A stretch of 64,000 nucleotides of DNA, taken from positions 849,501-913,500 of the forward strand of contig NZ_CP125968.1 of the NCBI RefSeq assembly GCF_030067815.1. Reading direction: 5' to 3'. This document shows positions 37,944 to 46,109 of this stretch, piece after piece. A program made the position numbers and the translations under genes. The notes beneath the pieces are model-generated. The model made no database searches, was not told where the DNA came from, and worked only from the letters and a program-made list of their open reading frames with translations. Numbering within the stretch: position 1 is the stretch's first letter; every line of letters starts with the position of its first letter. This DNA is from Sporosarcina thermotolerans. GTDB lineage: Bacteria > Bacillota > Bacilli > Bacillales_A > Planococcaceae.

Positions 37944-38480
37944 ATGACTTTTGAAGGCAATCATAAAGTCCGAAGAAAGATTTATCAAGTGATAGATGGA
38001 ATGACGGATGAAGAGTTCAATCGAAAACCATCAGAGCATGATTGGTCCCCGAAGCAGATTTTGGAGCATCTTGCCTTGATGGAAACATATATAGCTGCAA
38101 AAATAGCGGCAGAGTTGAAGAATAAAGAAAGTCGGCGTGCGTCAAAGAAATTAATTGTCCTTTCCGGAAATTTGATGATGAAAGATGATCTGCCGGAAGC
38201 AACAAAGCCGACGGATAGTTTCAAGAAAGTTTCAGAAATGAAAGAGGAACTTCATAACTCACGCATCTATTTGCTTGATGTTTATGATGGAAGCTGTAAA
38301 GATATGGATAACTTGCGCGAAAAATCGCTTGAGCATCCAAATCTTGGCTTGATGCCATTGGAACAATGGTTCCCGGTTGTTGGTATGTATGAAAAATGCC
38401 ATTTGAAGATGTTGAAGAAGACAATCAATGAGTTAAGAATACATGGTCTTGCCTCGGAGTTGAATACGGATGCAAAGTAA
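37944..38480 (+). CDS. DinB-superfamily protein
   Basis: 178 residues. MTDEEFNRKPSEHDWSPKQI then LEHLALMETYI is the typical DinB opening with the first metal histidine; GMYEKCHLKMLKKTINELR near the end carries the last one. Related to the YfiT/BshB-associated group of thiol transferases. ATG follows AAGGAGAAG. Stands alone; converges on rsiV through a shared terminator. Confidence 0.82.
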   Translation: MTFEGNHKVRRKIYQVIDGMTDEEFNRKPSEHDWSPKQILEHLALMETYIAAKIAAELKNKESRRASKKLIVLSGNLMMKDDLPEATKPTDSFKKVSEMKEELHNSRIYLLDVYDGSCKDMDNLREKSLEHPNLGLMPLEQWFPVVGMYEKCHLKMLKKTINELRIHGLASELNTDAK

Positions 38481-38513
38481 AATCCCCACGCCTTGCGCAT
38501 GGGGATTTTATTT
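38480..38513. terminator. Bidirectional terminator
   Basis: AAAATCCCCA and TGGGGATTTT pair, between convergent genes. Confidence 0.88.
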
Positions 38514-39388
38514 ATCGAATATAAACATCGCTTACCAATAATTTTTTCACAACCTCTGTTGGAATTTCGAACGTCACAACCCCCATATACCCCGGAGCGA
38601 CTTCATATTTATCAAAAGAAATAACAAGCTGCTGATCATTTGTAATATAGAAGTTTTGATCCGATCTGATTGTCGCAAAGCCTTCGCCGTATTCATTCTC
38701 TGTAAAATAAGAGATCATTTCATCTGCCGCCATTTGCCGTTCCATCTCGCCTTCGATATAGGCATTGATGGCGTCAATATATGAATCATCTTTGAAAAGG
38801 CTTGGTAATGTAATCAACACATTGTCGACTTTATCAATTGTATCGTATCTCATCGTTGTCGAAGAAGATCCGACTGTATTGACCTGATAGCGCATAATCG
38901 AAAGGATTTGGTCGTTATCGGTTATCACCTCATAGCCAGCGTCAACGCCGCCGATGGCCGCCCCCAACTTTTTTCAGCTCTGCAATTTCCTTTTCGAATT
39001 GCTCGAAAAGCTCCCTGTTCTCTTCCATATACTTTTCATTCAAAGCTGCTTGTAATTCTTCATTGTCTAATCCAGTAATGACGGGAATGGATAGATCAGC
39101 CTGATATGTTCCTTCATCCACAGTCAGTTGCTTGACAGTGAATACTTCCACAATTGAACCTAAAATAGGTACATTCACCATTGACTTGGCGAAGGCTGGG
39201 CTGACATTGATGCTGCCGACGAAAAGGATGGCAGCTGCAGCAACGCCAATCAAACTATTTCTAAAAACAGGTCGTTTCTTTTTACGTTTCATTTTCTCTT
39301 CACTTATGGATGCTCTCACAATCCCATCCAATTCTTCAGGAATATCGATATTCTCATAGTCCTTCTTCAATTTATCCATTTTGCTCAT
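38512..39388 (-). CDS. rsiV: Anti-sigma factor RsiV (frameshifted near 38970)
   Basis: Membrane anti-sigma factor and lysozyme receptor. N-terminal cytoplasmic segment (MDKLKKDYENIDIPEELDGI), one membrane helix (NSLIGVAAAAILFVGSINVS), then the extracellular DUF3298 domain (FKDDSYIDAINAYIEGEM; DQQLVISFDKYEVAPGYMGV). These match B. subtilis RsiV closely, including the end. An A run at 38969-38974 appears one base too long, splitting ELKK from GAAIGGVDAGYEV. ATG at 39388 after GGGAGAGGAG overlaps sigV by 17 nt. Confidence 0.88.
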
Positions 39389-39881
39389 ACACTTGCTCCT
39401 CTCCCATTTCAATACGTAATTTCCGCAACGCCGCATATAATCGTGTTTTCACCGTATTGATGTTATCTCCGGTGACTTCAGCAATTTCCTCGATCTTCAA
39501 ATCCTCGAAGAAGCGGAGAATGATAATTGTTTTATAATTTGGCGACAGGTGGTCGACCGCTTCTTGTAGGTCAAAATCGGTTACGTCATCCTCCAAGGAA
39601 GGTAAATGGCTTTCCAATATTTCATCGTCCATGATGGACATCCGCTGATGTTTACGGATGAAATCAATGGCCGTATTGACAATAATCCTGTAAAACCATG
39701 TTTTCATATATTTCACTTCATCGACCCTATCAATGGAACGAAGTGCTTTCAGGATGGATTCCTGAACGATATCCAGTGCATTTTCTTTGTTTTTCACATA
39801 ACTAAATGCAAGCCGATAATAGGCATGCTGATTCTCTATAATGAACTTTTCCACCAACTTAAATTTATCGTCTCTTGTCAT
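39372..39881 (-). CDS. sigV: ECF sigma factor SigV
   Basis: 169 residues. Sigma region 2 (YRLAFSYVKNKENALDIVQE then SILKALRSI) and region 4 (LSPNYKTIIILRFFEDLKIE; INTVKTRLYAALRKLR). Overlap with rsiV and the identity of that partner point to SigV, which drives the lysozyme-induced envelope response in B. subtilis. The usual partners oatA and yrhK are absent beside it. Preceded by an ECF-type promoter that suggests self-activation. Confidence 0.9.
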   Translation of the reverse strand: MTRDDKFKLVEKFIIENQHAYYRLAFSYVKNKENALDIVQESILKALRSIDRVDEVKYMKTWFYRIIVNTAIDFIRKHQRMSIMDDEILESHLPSLEDDVTDFDLQEAVDHLSPNYKTIIILRFFEDLKIEEIAEVTGDNINTVKTRLYAALRKLRIEMGEEQVYEQNG

Positions 39882-39938
39882 GACAATCGGGTCACCTTCT
39901 CTGTAAATAACGTCTCGCGAACACGTCTCATAAGTATG

Positions 39939-39967
39939 GACGAACTGCCTCGTTGAAAAGTTTTGAG
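39939..39967 (-). promoter_or_regulatory. ECF-type promoter for sigV-rsiV
   Basis: On the minus strand AAAAC, then 17 nt, then CGTC: the AAC...CGTC pattern of extracytoplasmic-function promoters, 58 nt before the sigV start. Consistent with autoregulation. Confidence 0.5.
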
Positions 39968-40036
39968 GCGTTGGAAAGAATTACAGATGTTTGTGATATG
40001 CTTAATTAAAAATATGAGGAAAGGATGTGTGAAAAA

Positions 40037-40732
40037 ATGAATAACCAACCATTCGTCGCTTCCTGGAGTGGTGGTAAAGACTCAGCGTTAGCCTATTACC
40101 GTGCCCTTCAGTTGGGAGGAATCCCAAAGCGGATATGGACGATGTTTGAAAAGGATAAGGAGCGCTCGAAATCCCATGCATTGCCCGTGGAAATCATTCA
40201 AGCGCAAGCTGACAGCCTTGGCGTTCCGTTGATGATCCGTGGCGCTGACTGGAATGGCTATGAAGCGGAATTTTTAGATGCAATGAAGGAATGCATTGAA
40301 GCTGGTATTCCGAATGGTGTATTCGGTGATATCGACTTAGAGGATCATTTGACATGGGTCCAAACGAAATGTGATAGCGTCGGTATGAGAGCGGTCCACC
40401 CGCTATGGATGGAACCACGTCGGAAGTTGTTGGAGGAATTTGTGAACGCGGGCTTTGAGGCATATATTGTTGTCGTAAATACGAAAATGATGCCTTCGGA
40501 ATTCATCGGCCGTAAATTTACAAATGAATTGATGGATGAACTGGAGTCGCTCGGCATTGATTCATGTGGGGAATCGGGGGAATTCCATACCGTTGTCATT
40601 GATGGACCTATTTTTAAGAATCGTGTTCCAATCGTATTTAATGATCGACATGAACGCGAGGGGTATGTGTTTTTGTCCGTCGGATTGGAAGTAAAATCTT
40701 CGGAGAAAGCATTCAGGACGCCGTATCTATGA
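40037..40732 (+). CDS. ATP-pyrophosphatase of the Dph6 (diphthine-ammonia ligase-like) family
   Basis: About 231 residues. PP-loop ASWSGGKDSALAYYRALQLG at the N-terminus; GVFGDIDLEDHLTWVQ and CGESGEFHTVVIDGPIF are the conserved Dph6 blocks. In archaea and eukaryotes the family makes diphthamide, but bacteria have none, so the bacterial substrate is unknown. ATG at 40037 is preferred; ATG at 40025 lies directly on the ribosome site AGGAAAGG. It overlaps the following lipoprotein gene by ATGA. Confidence 0.85.
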   Translation: MNNQPFVASWSGGKDSALAYYRALQLGGIPKRIWTMFEKDKERSKSHALPVEIIQAQADSLGVPLMIRGADWNGYEAEFLDAMKECIEAGIPNGVFGDIDLEDHLTWVQTKCDSVGMRAVHPLWMEPRRKLLEEFVNAGFEAYIVVVNTKMMPSEFIGRKFTNELMDELESLGIDSCGESGEFHTVVIDGPIFKNRVPIVFNDRHEREGYVFLSVGLEVKSSEKAFRTPYL

Positions 40733-41265
40733 AAAAATGGCTTGCTGGTCTGCTTTGTCTCGCTTTACTCGCAGGTTGTACAAAGCCATTAACGCTTGAA
40801 GTGAAAGATACGATGAAAACAAAAGACATGTTTAGCGCTGTATTCGTTCAAGAGGGCTTAGTGCCCGAAGGCTATGGAGTGCATTTTACGGTTGAAAAGT
40901 ATGTGGATGGGACCTTGTCGACAATCGAGGAAAGTTTTACGGATCTGACAAGTAAGAAGCAGATTATTTCGTTTCGAGTCGCCACTGATACCGCGTCCGG
41001 CAAGATAGCTGTAAGCTTCGGAACTAGTGATATCATTCATCGTGTAAAAGATGAACCTATTCGCGACCCTTTCTTCAGCGGTGTCCTCATCGATTTATTG
41101 AAGCTTGAACAAGGGGAACCGCAGCCAATTGCCTATTGGTATGCCAACTCGTTGACGGAGGAGCAGAAAAAGATGTTCGAAGAAGGCGCAATCGACGTGG
41201 ATAAATTAAAACAGGTCGGATTACTTTATGTGCTCATCGTTGAGGTCATTGAAATGCCAGAATGA
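40729..41265 (+). CDS. Lipoprotein of unknown function
   Basis: 178 residues. Signal and lipobox MKKWLAGLLCLALLAGC. The mature part is beta-rich (GYGVHFTVEKYVDGTLSTIE; QIISFRVATDTASGKIAVSF) with no motif I can name. Start overlaps the Dph6-like stop by 4 nt, so it is translated with it. The 41266-41556 spacer downstream holds array D2 and the promoter of the next gene. Confidence 0.75.
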   Translation: MKKWLAGLLCLALLAGCTKPLTLEVKDTMKTKDMFSAVFVQEGLVPEGYGVHFTVEKYVDGTLSTIEESFTDLTSKKQIISFRVATDTASGKIAVSFGTSDIIHRVKDEPIRDPFFSGVLIDLLKLEQGEPQPIAYWYANSLTEEQKKMFEEGAIDVDKLKQVGLLYVLIVEVIEMPE

Positions 41266-41393
41266 GTCCAAGTTAGAGAGTTGGCAGACTTTTGACAATC
41301 CTGTGGATACTAGGATAAATTCATTGTATTTCTTTAATTATTTTTCTGTAATAAAAAAGTTGTGTGAAATATTGAGTTGACACTATAAAAGAC

Positions 41394-41513
41394 GCATAAT
41401 CTATTGAAGTTACTCATAGATAGCTTTACACGCGCATAAAGGTAATCAATTGCTCATAAAATGCTCTAATGGCTCATAAATGCGTACAAATACGCATAAA
41501 TGCCAATAATCGG
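41394..41513. repeat. Phased intergenic array D2 (keyword GCATAAA/TCATAAA, six units, exact 20-nt period)
   Basis: Units start at 41394, 41414, 41434, 41454, 41474 and 41494. Each begins G/T-CATA(A) and the other 13-14 nt are different in every unit. The exact 20-nt step cannot be a reading frame. Confidence 0.9.
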
Positions 41514-41556
41514 CGATTGCGACTATACAAATAGTAAAGGATGTTAGGGAAAGAGA

Positions 41557-42117
41557 ATGAACGCTACTTTGACCGAATCACAGATTGTCTCTTTAATCGA
41601 ATTAACCATCCATGACGTAAATATGGACGTTGAGCTGAAACAGGAGCGCACTGGAGTTAACATGATGTATGACTTCATTAAAAATGAGGTGATCGTCGAT
41701 AGCAAACGTGTGCAAAAAGCCTGTAATGAGCTGCTCGAACCAATGCCGCTTGAAACGTATATCCGTGTGTTGACTATCCATGAATTAGGGCATGCGATGG
41801 ATCGCGAGGCATTGCTCGCCTCACTTGACCGCACGAAAGAAATCATCCTTACAAAAAAACAAGCCGCAGCTGAAAAACGGCCTACGGATTTGCCGTTCAT
41901 GACGATGGTGATGGAGGAGCATGAAGCAGACATTGCATTCGAAGAAACTGCATGGGTGAATGCTGAAATTTTGAACAGCTTTTTCGAAATCGTCGATGGG
42001 AATAGCTTCGGAAAAGTGAAGGCGCATAGCCTTTCGACGTATCGGGCAGCTTATGATACCGATTTGAAAATCTATAATGGATTTATTCGCACGCAAGAGG
42101 AATTATTGTCTCCATAA
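41557..42117 (+). CDS. Putative zinc metallopeptidase-like protein
   Basis: 186 residues. Contains TIHELGHAMDREALL, the HExxH zinc signature, with further candidate ligand EEHEADIAFEE about 45 residues on. The N-terminal region (DVNMDVELKQERTGVNMMYD) resembles no family I know. No signal peptide, so cytoplasmic. ATG after GGAAAGAGA. Its last ten codons and terminator are duplicated 1.3 kb downstream, beyond the Abi gene. Confidence 0.7.
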   Translation: MNATLTESQIVSLIELTIHDVNMDVELKQERTGVNMMYDFIKNEVIVDSKRVQKACNELLEPMPLETYIRVLTIHELGHAMDREALLASLDRTKEIILTKKQAAAEKRPTDLPFMTMVMEEHEADIAFEETAWVNAEILNSFFEIVDGNSFGKVKAHSLSTYRAAYDTDLKIYNGFIRTQEELLSP

Positions 42118-42168
42118 CATAAAGAAACCGCCTGCCTGAGGAATGAGGAATCAGGGGCGGTTTCTTGT
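42092..42168. repeat. Direct repeat, left copy (gene 3' end plus terminator)
   Basis: CGCAAGAGGAATTATTG, then ATAACATAAAGAAACCGCC and the hairpin to GGCGGTTTCTTGT. It includes the final codons of the metallopeptidase gene and its terminator (stem AAGAAACCGCC/GGCGGTTTCTT, 42122-42166). The right copy lies at 43398-43467. Confidence 0.75.
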
Positions 42169-42171
42169 GAA

Positions 42172-42238
42172 ATTAAAAGAGAACTGGACGCATCCAGTTC
42201 CCTTAAGTGCAAGCCGAAGCAATGCACCGCAATTAGTT
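42172..42238 (-). ncRNA. Small structured RNA next to the Abi gene (candidate RNA antitoxin)
   Basis: Read on the minus strand: a hairpin GTGCA-TTGC-TTCG-GCT-TGCAC with the stable C(UUCG)G loop (42227-42207), flanked by short sequences TTAACTAATTGCG and TTAAGG that can extend the pairing, then the terminator GAACTGGA-TGCG-TCCAGTTC (42200-42181) with TCTTTTAATTT. It starts about 50 nt after the Abi stop and has its own promoter. A structured RNA linked to abiF genes has been described; whether this is that motif needs a covariance search. Confidence 0.65.
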
Positions 42239-42244
42239 AAGTAT

Positions 42245-42274
42245 ATTGTAGCACATAATTACTTATACCCTCAA
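42245..42274 (-). promoter_or_regulatory. Sigma-A promoter of the small RNA
   Basis: On the minus strand TTGAGG (42274-42269), an 18-nt spacer and TACAAT (42250-42245). The predicted start is A at 42238. Confidence 0.6.
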
Positions 42275-42287
42275 GTAATTAAATTAA

Positions 42288-43262
42288 TCAAATATAGGTT
42301 CTTAATTTTTCTAGTTTACTTCTGAAGTCTGAACCCATTATTGATGTATGTATTGATGTAGGTATTGAATCCCTTAGATGCTCAGAATAGTTTTCAAGAT
42401 CCTTCAGCACTTTCTTTATCTCATTTTTAGTGACACTTAATTTTTTCAGTAAAATGATCATAACTATAAGATAATCAATAATATGGTTGAAATGAATATT
42501 TGTTATTGCTGTTTCACTTTGTAAATACTCAATGACTCTACTAGGTGGATTAGTTTTCTTAAAACGACAGTCAAAAACGACACCATTATGGGCGACGGCA
42601 TTTCTAAGTTCCTTAATTAGAAAAATAATATCTTCAGGGATTCGTCCATTTTGGTTATGAGAAGTCGTATGAAGGCCTAAATCCTCAGCAATGCGAATCC
42701 TGGTTGTCCGGTCTAAGCACTGCAATAAGAAACCAAACTCTCCCATACTTATAACCTCGAAAATTGCCCATAGAGGAACCTGTTTATTATTGTGTAAATA
42801 GTGTTTGATTACATCTTTCCCATCTGCATAATTATAGGCGATACTTGATAAAATTTTATTCTTTAAATCAAGACGTTTTTTCATTTTATCACGATATTTG
42901 TTATTTCCTACATTTTCAGCCTTATAATCAACTAACAAATGTGTGAAGATATATTCGAAGTCGGAGGGGCTGTTGGCAATCAAAGAGTTCAAGGTATAGT
43001 TTTTTAGGGCGGTTTCAATAAACATTATATGAGGATATAATAAAGATTTAATTTGTGTATCGAATTTATTAATTGCAACTAGCTCATCAAAATCCTGAAA
43101 GGGTATGATGTTATTTGGTTGTCCAATAAAACGATAACCTTTAAATCCATGGAAATATCCCATATTCATCAAATCACGCTTATTCCGACTACCTTGGATC
43201 TCGATACCATGTTTAGTTCTCAAATGTTTCATTAAGGCATTAATCGATTTTCCTTTGGCCAA
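42288..43262 (-). CDS. Abi_2 family (AbiD/AbiF-like) HEPN protein
   Basis: About 324 residues. The family opening KSINALMKHLRTKHGIEIQG, then LMNMGYFHGFKGYRFIGQP and FIETALKNYTLNSLI, and the HEPN RNase motif RNAVAHNG (Rx4H) near residue 230. Abi_2 proteins stop phage infection by growth arrest, probably as RNases held by an antitoxin. TTG at 43262 is set by GGAGG seven nt upstream. It is AT-richer than its neighbours and flanked by direct repeats, both signs of acquisition. Confidence 0.85.
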   Translation of the reverse strand: MAKGKSINALMKHLRTKHGIEIQGSRNKRDLMNMGYFHGFKGYRFIGQPNNIIPFQDFDELVAINKFDTQIKSLLYPHIMFIETALKNYTLNSLIANSPSDFEYIFTHLLVDYKAENVGNNKYRDKMKKRLDLKNKILSSIAYNYADGKDVIKHYLHNNKQVPLWAIFEVISMGEFGFLLQCLDRTTRIRIAEDLGLHTTSHNQNGRIPEDIIFLIKELRNAVAHNGVVFDCRFKKTNPPSRVIEYLQSETAITNIHFNHIIDYLIVMIILLKKLSVTKNEIKKVLKDLENYSEHLRDSIPTSIHTSIMGSDFRSKLEKLRTYI

Positions 43263-43397
43263 ATCATTACCTCCAGTCATTTACTAAGCTAACGATATTG
43301 TCTTATTTCTTATAGTATAGCCTAATTGAGTGTCTGAAGCATCGACGCACTTGAAAATGATTCTATTTATACTAGAATAAGTACCTATAATAGAGTG

Positions 43398-43467
43398 AAC
43401 AAGAGTAATTGTTGTTTTTATAACATAAAAGAAACCGCCTGCCTAAGGAATCAGAGGCAGTTTCTTG
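43398..43467. repeat. Direct repeat, right copy
   Basis: AACAAGAGTAATTGTTG, then ATAACATAAAAGAAACCGCC and a hairpin ending GGCAGTTTCTTGT. Clearly related to the left copy at 42092-42168 but diverged, with a 7-nt length difference inside the loop. Confidence 0.75.
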
Positions 43468-43926
43468 TTTTAGTTGTATCCTTTTCATTCGATGAAGGCT
43501 ATATAAAAAGTAAAGAGTATTTATCAATTTGATAAGTATCAAGCAGAACGAAGAGGTGTTCATAGATCAACTATTTTTAACAGACGAGCTTGCAAATCGT
43601 TATTTTCTCCTAACCATTGTGGAACATGGGGTTTCAGTATTGAAATGAACAGGTAATAACTATTAAAGAACTTAAGAATTAAAGAAAAAAGAATAAAGTT
43701 AAAGATACTTTGTTTTGAAGGGATTTATTCGCGATGGACATGGTGTCGAAATTTCAATCATCCTTAACATCCATCAGGAAAATCCGCTTTTCAAAGCCGC
43801 CGCGCTTTTTAGTTCGTACATGATTTCCCAGGGCTTTTAATGATTTGGGGAATCAGGTCGCAAACGAGTTTAGTATAAGTGGGCTTAATCTGAACTCCTT
43901 AAGGGAACCGTTGCAACAAGTTGGTA
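43468..43926. other. Intergenic stretch with no convincing gene
   Basis: About 460 nt. Two short open stretches exist on the plus strand (43556-43648, 30 codons from GTG; 43715-43840, 41 codons from TTG reading GFIRDGHGVEISIILNIHQE). Neither has a good ribosome site or recognisable family, so they could be remnants of genes lost when the Abi module arrived. No repeat array seen. Confidence 0.5.
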
Positions 43927-45096
43927 TTATTGTAGGTACCCAGCTTCCTTCAACTCACGTTCCAAAAATGGCTTCGCACTCAGTAAATCCCGGAAGGCTT
44001 CATACTTTCCAACTGCTTCAGCGGAAGGTTTCTTGCCAGTCCTAAAGCCACGGATCAAAATGTTTTTCGGTGTATGCTCCATATCTATGAACTCTAACAG
44101 CTGTGCATCATAGCCGACAAGTGTCAGCAATTCCGCACGAATGGAATCGGTCGCAAGCGCAGAAAAGCGCTCTTTGATAAGCCCATGCTGAAGCATAATG
44201 TCGAGGGCTGGTGATTGAATTTGCGAAAATAGCTCATGTTGGCAACATGGAACGCTCAAAATCACTTCCGCTCCCCACTTGACGGCGCGTGATAGGGCCA
44301 TGTCCGTCGCAACGTCGCATGCATGCAACGTGACGACCATATCGACAGCGGTTTCTTCGTTGTAATCATTAATATCACCAACGAGGAACTCAAGCTGTTC
44401 ATAACCAAGATCCTTTGCGATTGTATTGCACTCTTCAATGACCTCTTTCTTCAAATCCAGACCAGTTACCCGGATATCCAACCCCTTTTCGATATGCAAA
44501 TAATGATAAAGGGCAAACGTCAAATATGACTTGCCAGACCCGAAATCCAATATGCGGACGGGACGATCTTTCGGGAGATGTACGAGTGCGTCGTCGATGA
44601 ATTCAACAAAGCGGTTGATCTGACGGAATTTGTCGTATTTCTGCTTTTTCACTTTCCCGTCGCCCGATTGCACACCTAAACGGATGAGGAACGGGTAAGG
44701 GGTCGAATCGTCTAATAGATAATTCTTTTTCCGGTTATGCGACAAATCGACAGTTTTCGTTGCAGCCGTCTTTTCACCCTTCCAGGATACTTTGAATTTT
44801 TTCGTAAGCTGAATATGGGCTTTCTCATCGGTGAACTCCACCTGCATCTGTTTGAACTGTTCCAATAAATGTTTGAGTGCAGGCTGAATATCAGCGACTC
44901 TTATATTTTCATGTTTCAAAATACGTTCGTAGTGATATTCAAATTGAATATGGACTTCTTTTTTAATTTCCACAGGCTTCAGTTTCACTTTTTGAAGCCC
45001 AGTCGATTTGTAACGGGGCTGGCTGATTGTTCCTTGGATGAATGCACCTTCTTGCATCCTATGGACAAGTTTCTCTACAAGTTCTTCAAATTGCAT
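43927..45096 (-). CDS. Class I SAM-dependent methyltransferase
   Basis: About 389 residues. An N-terminal domain (QPRYKSTGLQKVKLKPVEI; VDLSHNRKKNYLLDDSTPYP) precedes a Rossmann methyltransferase with SAM motif VRILDFGSGKSYLTFALYHY, LDLKKEVIEECNTIAKDLGY and VTLHACDVATDMAL followed by VPCCQHELF. The last resembles RNA methyltransferases with catalytic cysteines, so an RNA target is possible. ATG at 45096 with GAGG upstream is preferred over the ATG at 45192, whose first part overlaps array D3. Confidence 0.82.
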   Translation of the reverse strand: MQFEELVEKLVHRMQEGAFIQGTISQPRYKSTGLQKVKLKPVEIKKEVHIQFEYHYERILKHENIRVADIQPALKHLLEQFKQMQVEFTDEKAHIQLTKKFKVSWKGEKTAATKTVDLSHNRKKNYLLDDSTPYPFLIRLGVQSGDGKVKKQKYDKFRQINRFVEFIDDALVHLPKDRPVRILDFGSGKSYLTFALYHYLHIEKGLDIRVTGLDLKKEVIEECNTIAKDLGYEQLEFLVGDINDYNEETAVDMVVTLHACDVATDMALSRAVKWGAEVILSVPCCQHELFSQIQSPALDIMLQHGLIKERFSALATDSIRAELLTLVGYDAQLLEFIDMEHTPKNILIRGFRTGKKPSAEAVGKYEAFRDLLSAKPFLERELKEAGYLQ

Positions 45097-45171
45097 ATTA
45101 TTGGACCTCATTTCGGGCAAGTTTGTATATATAAGGATACAAAAGGGATTAGCTTTTGGCCAATCCCTAAG

Positions 45172-45288
45172 TTTATGCGTGTATATTTGCATTTATGTGT
45201 GCTTAACCTGACTTATGGGTTTCTCGGCCAAATTATGCGTTTTTCAAGTGTTTTATGACTATCTGGCTGGGTTTATGAGCTTTTAGGA
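45172..45288. repeat. Phased intergenic array D3 (TTATG keyword, six units, exact 20-nt period)
   Basis: TTATG at 45173, 45193, 45213, 45233, 45253 and 45273. Keywords include TTTATGCGT, TTTATGTGT and TTATGGGT; intervening sequence is unrelated from unit to unit. Confidence 0.9.
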
Positions 45289-46020
45289 TCAATTAAACTT
45301 AAATCCTTGTTTCGCAAGGAATTCCTTCATATGTGTGCGTCTTGGTTCGGCCAAAAAGTCGGTCATCTGCTCCGACCATGCTGTATCTTTTTGATTTGAC
45401 CCGCGATTAAGGTAATAATCATGCATCGTTTTATCGTAGTCTGGGAGTAGCTGCTTATACTTTTCCGTGTCATAGCTGTTTTCATGAAGGATTGCTTCAA
45501 CTGGCAACCTTGGTTTCACTTCATTCGCCTCATCCGGCACACCAATCGACATTGCGAACATAGGTGCAACGCCATCAGGGAGTCCCAACAGTTCGCTTAT
45601 TTTAGTCGGTGCATTTCGAATGCCGCCGATATAACAGATGCCGTAACCCTTTGACTCGGCTGCGATTGCGACGTTTTGCGCGAAGAGCGCGACATCGATA
45701 GCACCTACGAGCATATTTTCAGCGTATGAGTAATCAATTTCTTCTCCATGCAACTCGGCAGCACTAGCCAATCTGCAGTAATCTGCACAGAAGATAAGGA
45801 CAGCGCCTGCTGTCAAAAACTGTCTTTTGTTACTTGCCAATTCAGCAAGTTGTTCTCGCTTCCCTTGATCCGTTACATAAATGACGGAATAAGCTTGCAC
45901 GAAATGGGAACTTGCAGCATGCTGCCCCGCACGGACAAGGTTCTGGACCTCTTCCCTCGAAAGAGGAATATCCTTGTATTTCCGTACAGAAGAGTGTGAA
46001 GTCAGTAATTCAATGACCAT
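45289..46020 (-). CDS. nfrA: NADPH-dependent flavin/nitro-reductase, NfrA type
   Basis: 243 residues. FMN-dependent oxidoreductase of the NfsA/FRP family: LLTSHSSVRKYKDIPLSREE at the FMN phosphate site, VQAYSVIYVTD, AAESKGYGICYIGGIRN and KPRLPVEAILHENSY followed by the C-terminal HMKEFLAKQGF. It reduces flavins, quinones or nitro compounds with NADPH. ATG at 46020 follows GGAGG; the longer frame upstream is not used. Confidence 0.9.
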   Translation of the reverse strand: MVIELLTSHSSVRKYKDIPLSREEVQNLVRAGQHAASSHFVQAYSVIYVTDQGKREQLAELASNKRQFLTAGAVLIFCADYCRLASAAELHGEEIDYSYAENMLVGAIDVALFAQNVAIAAESKGYGICYIGGIRNAPTKISELLGLPDGVAPMFAMSIGVPDEANEVKPRLPVEAILHENSYDTEKYKQLLPDYDKTMHDYYLNRGSNQKDTAWSEQMTDFLAEPRRTHMKEFLAKQGFKFN

Positions 46021-46109
46021 ATGTATACCTCCGGAATATTCTGTATTTCTATATTGATTGAATATAATCATGTTACACTACAATTAACGAATGGAAAAGG
46101 GGTGCAAGG

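Noticed and set aside
41394-41513. CRISPR-like array
   Set aside because: Constant parts are only 6-7 nt, filler only 13-14 nt, no cas genes; too short for CRISPR.
42122-43466. Composite transposon flanked by repeats
   Set aside because: The repeats are a gene end and terminator with no transposase or IS ends inside; better explained as recombination or site duplication.
43715-43840. 41-codon frame reading GFIRDGHGVEISIILNIHQE
   Set aside because: Weak TTG start with no ribosome site and no family; kept only as a possible remnant.
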